55,439 bases of DNA from Bacteriovorax stolpii. Its GTDB lineage: Bacteria > Bdellovibrionota > Bacteriovoracia > Bacteriovoracales > Bacteriovoracaceae. Numbering within the stretch: the stretch's first letter is position 1; the number at the start of each line of letters is the position of its first letter. Shown here piece by piece: positions 54,684 to 55,439 of this stretch. The position numbers and the translations under genes are program-made. The notes beneath the pieces were generated by a model, which worked only from the letters and a program-made list of their open reading frames with translations, had not been told where the DNA came from and made no database searches. Location of the stretch: positions 1 through 55,439 of the forward strand of contig CAMASK010000010.1 of the NCBI GenBank assembly GCA_945860895.1. The letters are read 5' to 3'.

Positions 54684-55439
54684 ATGAAATTAAAACTTAT
54701 TATTTCTTTTGTTCTTCTAGGTGTTTCATTTAGCACTTTTGCTGAAGAAATTGAGCTATTTGATCCTATGCCAGGAGCCATTAAATATGAGATTTGGTTA
54801 AAAAATGAAGCTGAAAAATCTTCTAAAATCATAAATTTAAAATCTCCTAAATTGGAATTAAATTCCATACATGGAGGCAACTATGAAATGAAAGCCCGCT
54901 TTCAAAATGTAAGGGAAAAATGGTCAGAGTGGTCATCACCGGCCTCATTGAAAATTTTAAAAAAAATCAAGAATGATACAAATGACGTGTTTGAAGTTAA
55001 ATTTCCTTTTGAGGCTTCCATCGGTTTTCTTGATTTAAATACAGAACTAACAACTTATGATCACACATTTAATTCTAATGAATCGGTCATTAGGACTCGT
55101 GGAACAATTCAAAGGCAAGCTTTTAAAATCAATGTAGCTTTTGATAATAGTCCCAATTTAACTCGTTTAGATTCTGCCATTTTAAAGCAAATTACTCCTA
55201 GGGCCTCGACTGGTGTTAATTTTTGGATGGTAAACATTGACGGTAGACCTGAAAGTAATAATTCAAAAGGACATATAAGCTTTACTCATACTTTCCTTGA
55301 ATTCGATTACATGTATCCTTTTTTAGAGCGCTGGTACGCAGGTGTTAAAATCGGACTAGGTTTAGGTATTAGTTATTTCGCAAAACCTGAAATAACTTAC
55401 TCCGTTCCATTCGGTAAGGATTTTTATGTTTCATCAACC
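54684..55439 (+). CDS. Exported FN3 plus putative beta-barrel protein (partial)
   Basis: The frame runs open from the ATG at 54684 to the window end: 252 residues, C-terminus missing. A signal peptide (about 1-20, ending in TFA) is followed by a fibronectin type III-like domain (about 22-90) with the motif WSEWSSP. Later residues alternate in the manner of outer-membrane strands (YAGVKIGLGLGISYF). It follows the SpoIIE gene by seven bases on the same strand. Function is unknown; surface or outer-membrane location is inferred. Confidence 0.7.
   Translation, partial: MKLKLIISFVLLGVSFSTFAEEIELFDPMPGAIKYEIWLKNEAEKSSKIINLKSPKLELNSIHGGNYEMKARFQNVREKWSEWSSPASLKILKKIKNDTNDVFEVKFPFEASIGFLDLNTELTTYDHTFNSNESVIRTRGTIQRQAFKINVAFDNSPNLTRLDSAILKQITPRASTGVNFWMVNIDGRPESNNSKGHISFTHTFLEFDYMYPFLERWYAGVKIGLGLGISYFAKPEITYSVPFGKDFYVSST

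Overview
The window looks like chromosomal DNA from an AT-rich, Gram-negative bacterium of the Bdellovibrionota, most likely the Bacteriovorax/Peredibacter/Halobacteriovorax group. This is inference from gene content: an unbroken str-S10-spc-alpha ribosomal locus, mreB next to a PilZ gene, many FHA proteins, PPM/SpoIIE phosphatases, CheA/CheY and HD-GYP-type signalling genes, and outer-envelope lipoproteins. No phage, transposon, CRISPR array or plasmid feature was seen. Coding density is very high and no gap between genes exceeds about 225 bases.

Layout. (1) 1-14.25 kb: end of tuf, then the S10, spc and alpha ribosomal clusters in almost canonical order, with secY, adk, infA, rpmJ and rpoA. 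rpsD and map are missing from their usual places. The cluster ends at a strong UUCG terminator after rplQ. (2) 14.3-17.4 kb: a membrane-anchored thioredoxin-like protein, a sigma-54 activator, and a convergent secreted amidotransferase-like (BPL_N type) protein. (3) 17.6-21.1 kb: a three-gene acyl-CoA (propionyl-CoA type) carboxylase operon with carboxyltransferase, biotin carboxylase and biotin carrier on separate polypeptides. Its likely biotinylating enzyme, BirA, is at 45.4 kb. (4) 21.1-26.3 kb: two unknown genes, a double-domain M16 peptidase and hemW. (5) 26.3-30.2 kb: grpE-dnaK-dnaJ, with a heat-shock-type promoter embedded in an inverted repeat and a hairpin that covers the dnaJ ribosome-binding site. 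(6) 30.2-36.7 kb: an LpoA-like lipoprotein, hpt, then mreB-PilZ protein-lipoprotein-nagZ, a cell-shape and peptidoglycan group.

(7) 36.7-45.4 kb: a tightly packed, partly overlapping block encoding a T2SS-F/TadC-like membrane protein, a DUF192 protein, three membrane-anchored FHA proteins, a PPM phosphatase, and a response regulator with a long acidic tail. No serine/threonine kinase or secretion ATPase is in the window. (8) 45.4-47.5 kb: housekeeping genes birA, rph, rdgB and tRNA-Pro(UGG). (9) 47.6-55.4 kb: a dense signalling island. One strand reads a PAS-PAS-HPt-HATPase (CheA-like) kinase, a STAS protein and a second, RsbW-like HATPase. The other reads a CheY-like regulator and a degenerate HD-GYP protein. 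Then come a FecR-like membrane protein, a HAMP-SpoIIE phosphatase, and an FN3-plus-putative-beta-barrel protein cut by the window end. Phosphatase, STAS and HATPase together are the parts of a partner-switching module, here joined to a CheA/CheY phosphorelay with no sigma factor visible.

The blocks in (7) and (9) are the best candidates for undescribed systems. The most striking non-coding signals are the 18-bp divergent promoter at 50417-50434, the abutting start codons at 52994-52999, and the grpE and dnaJ control regions.
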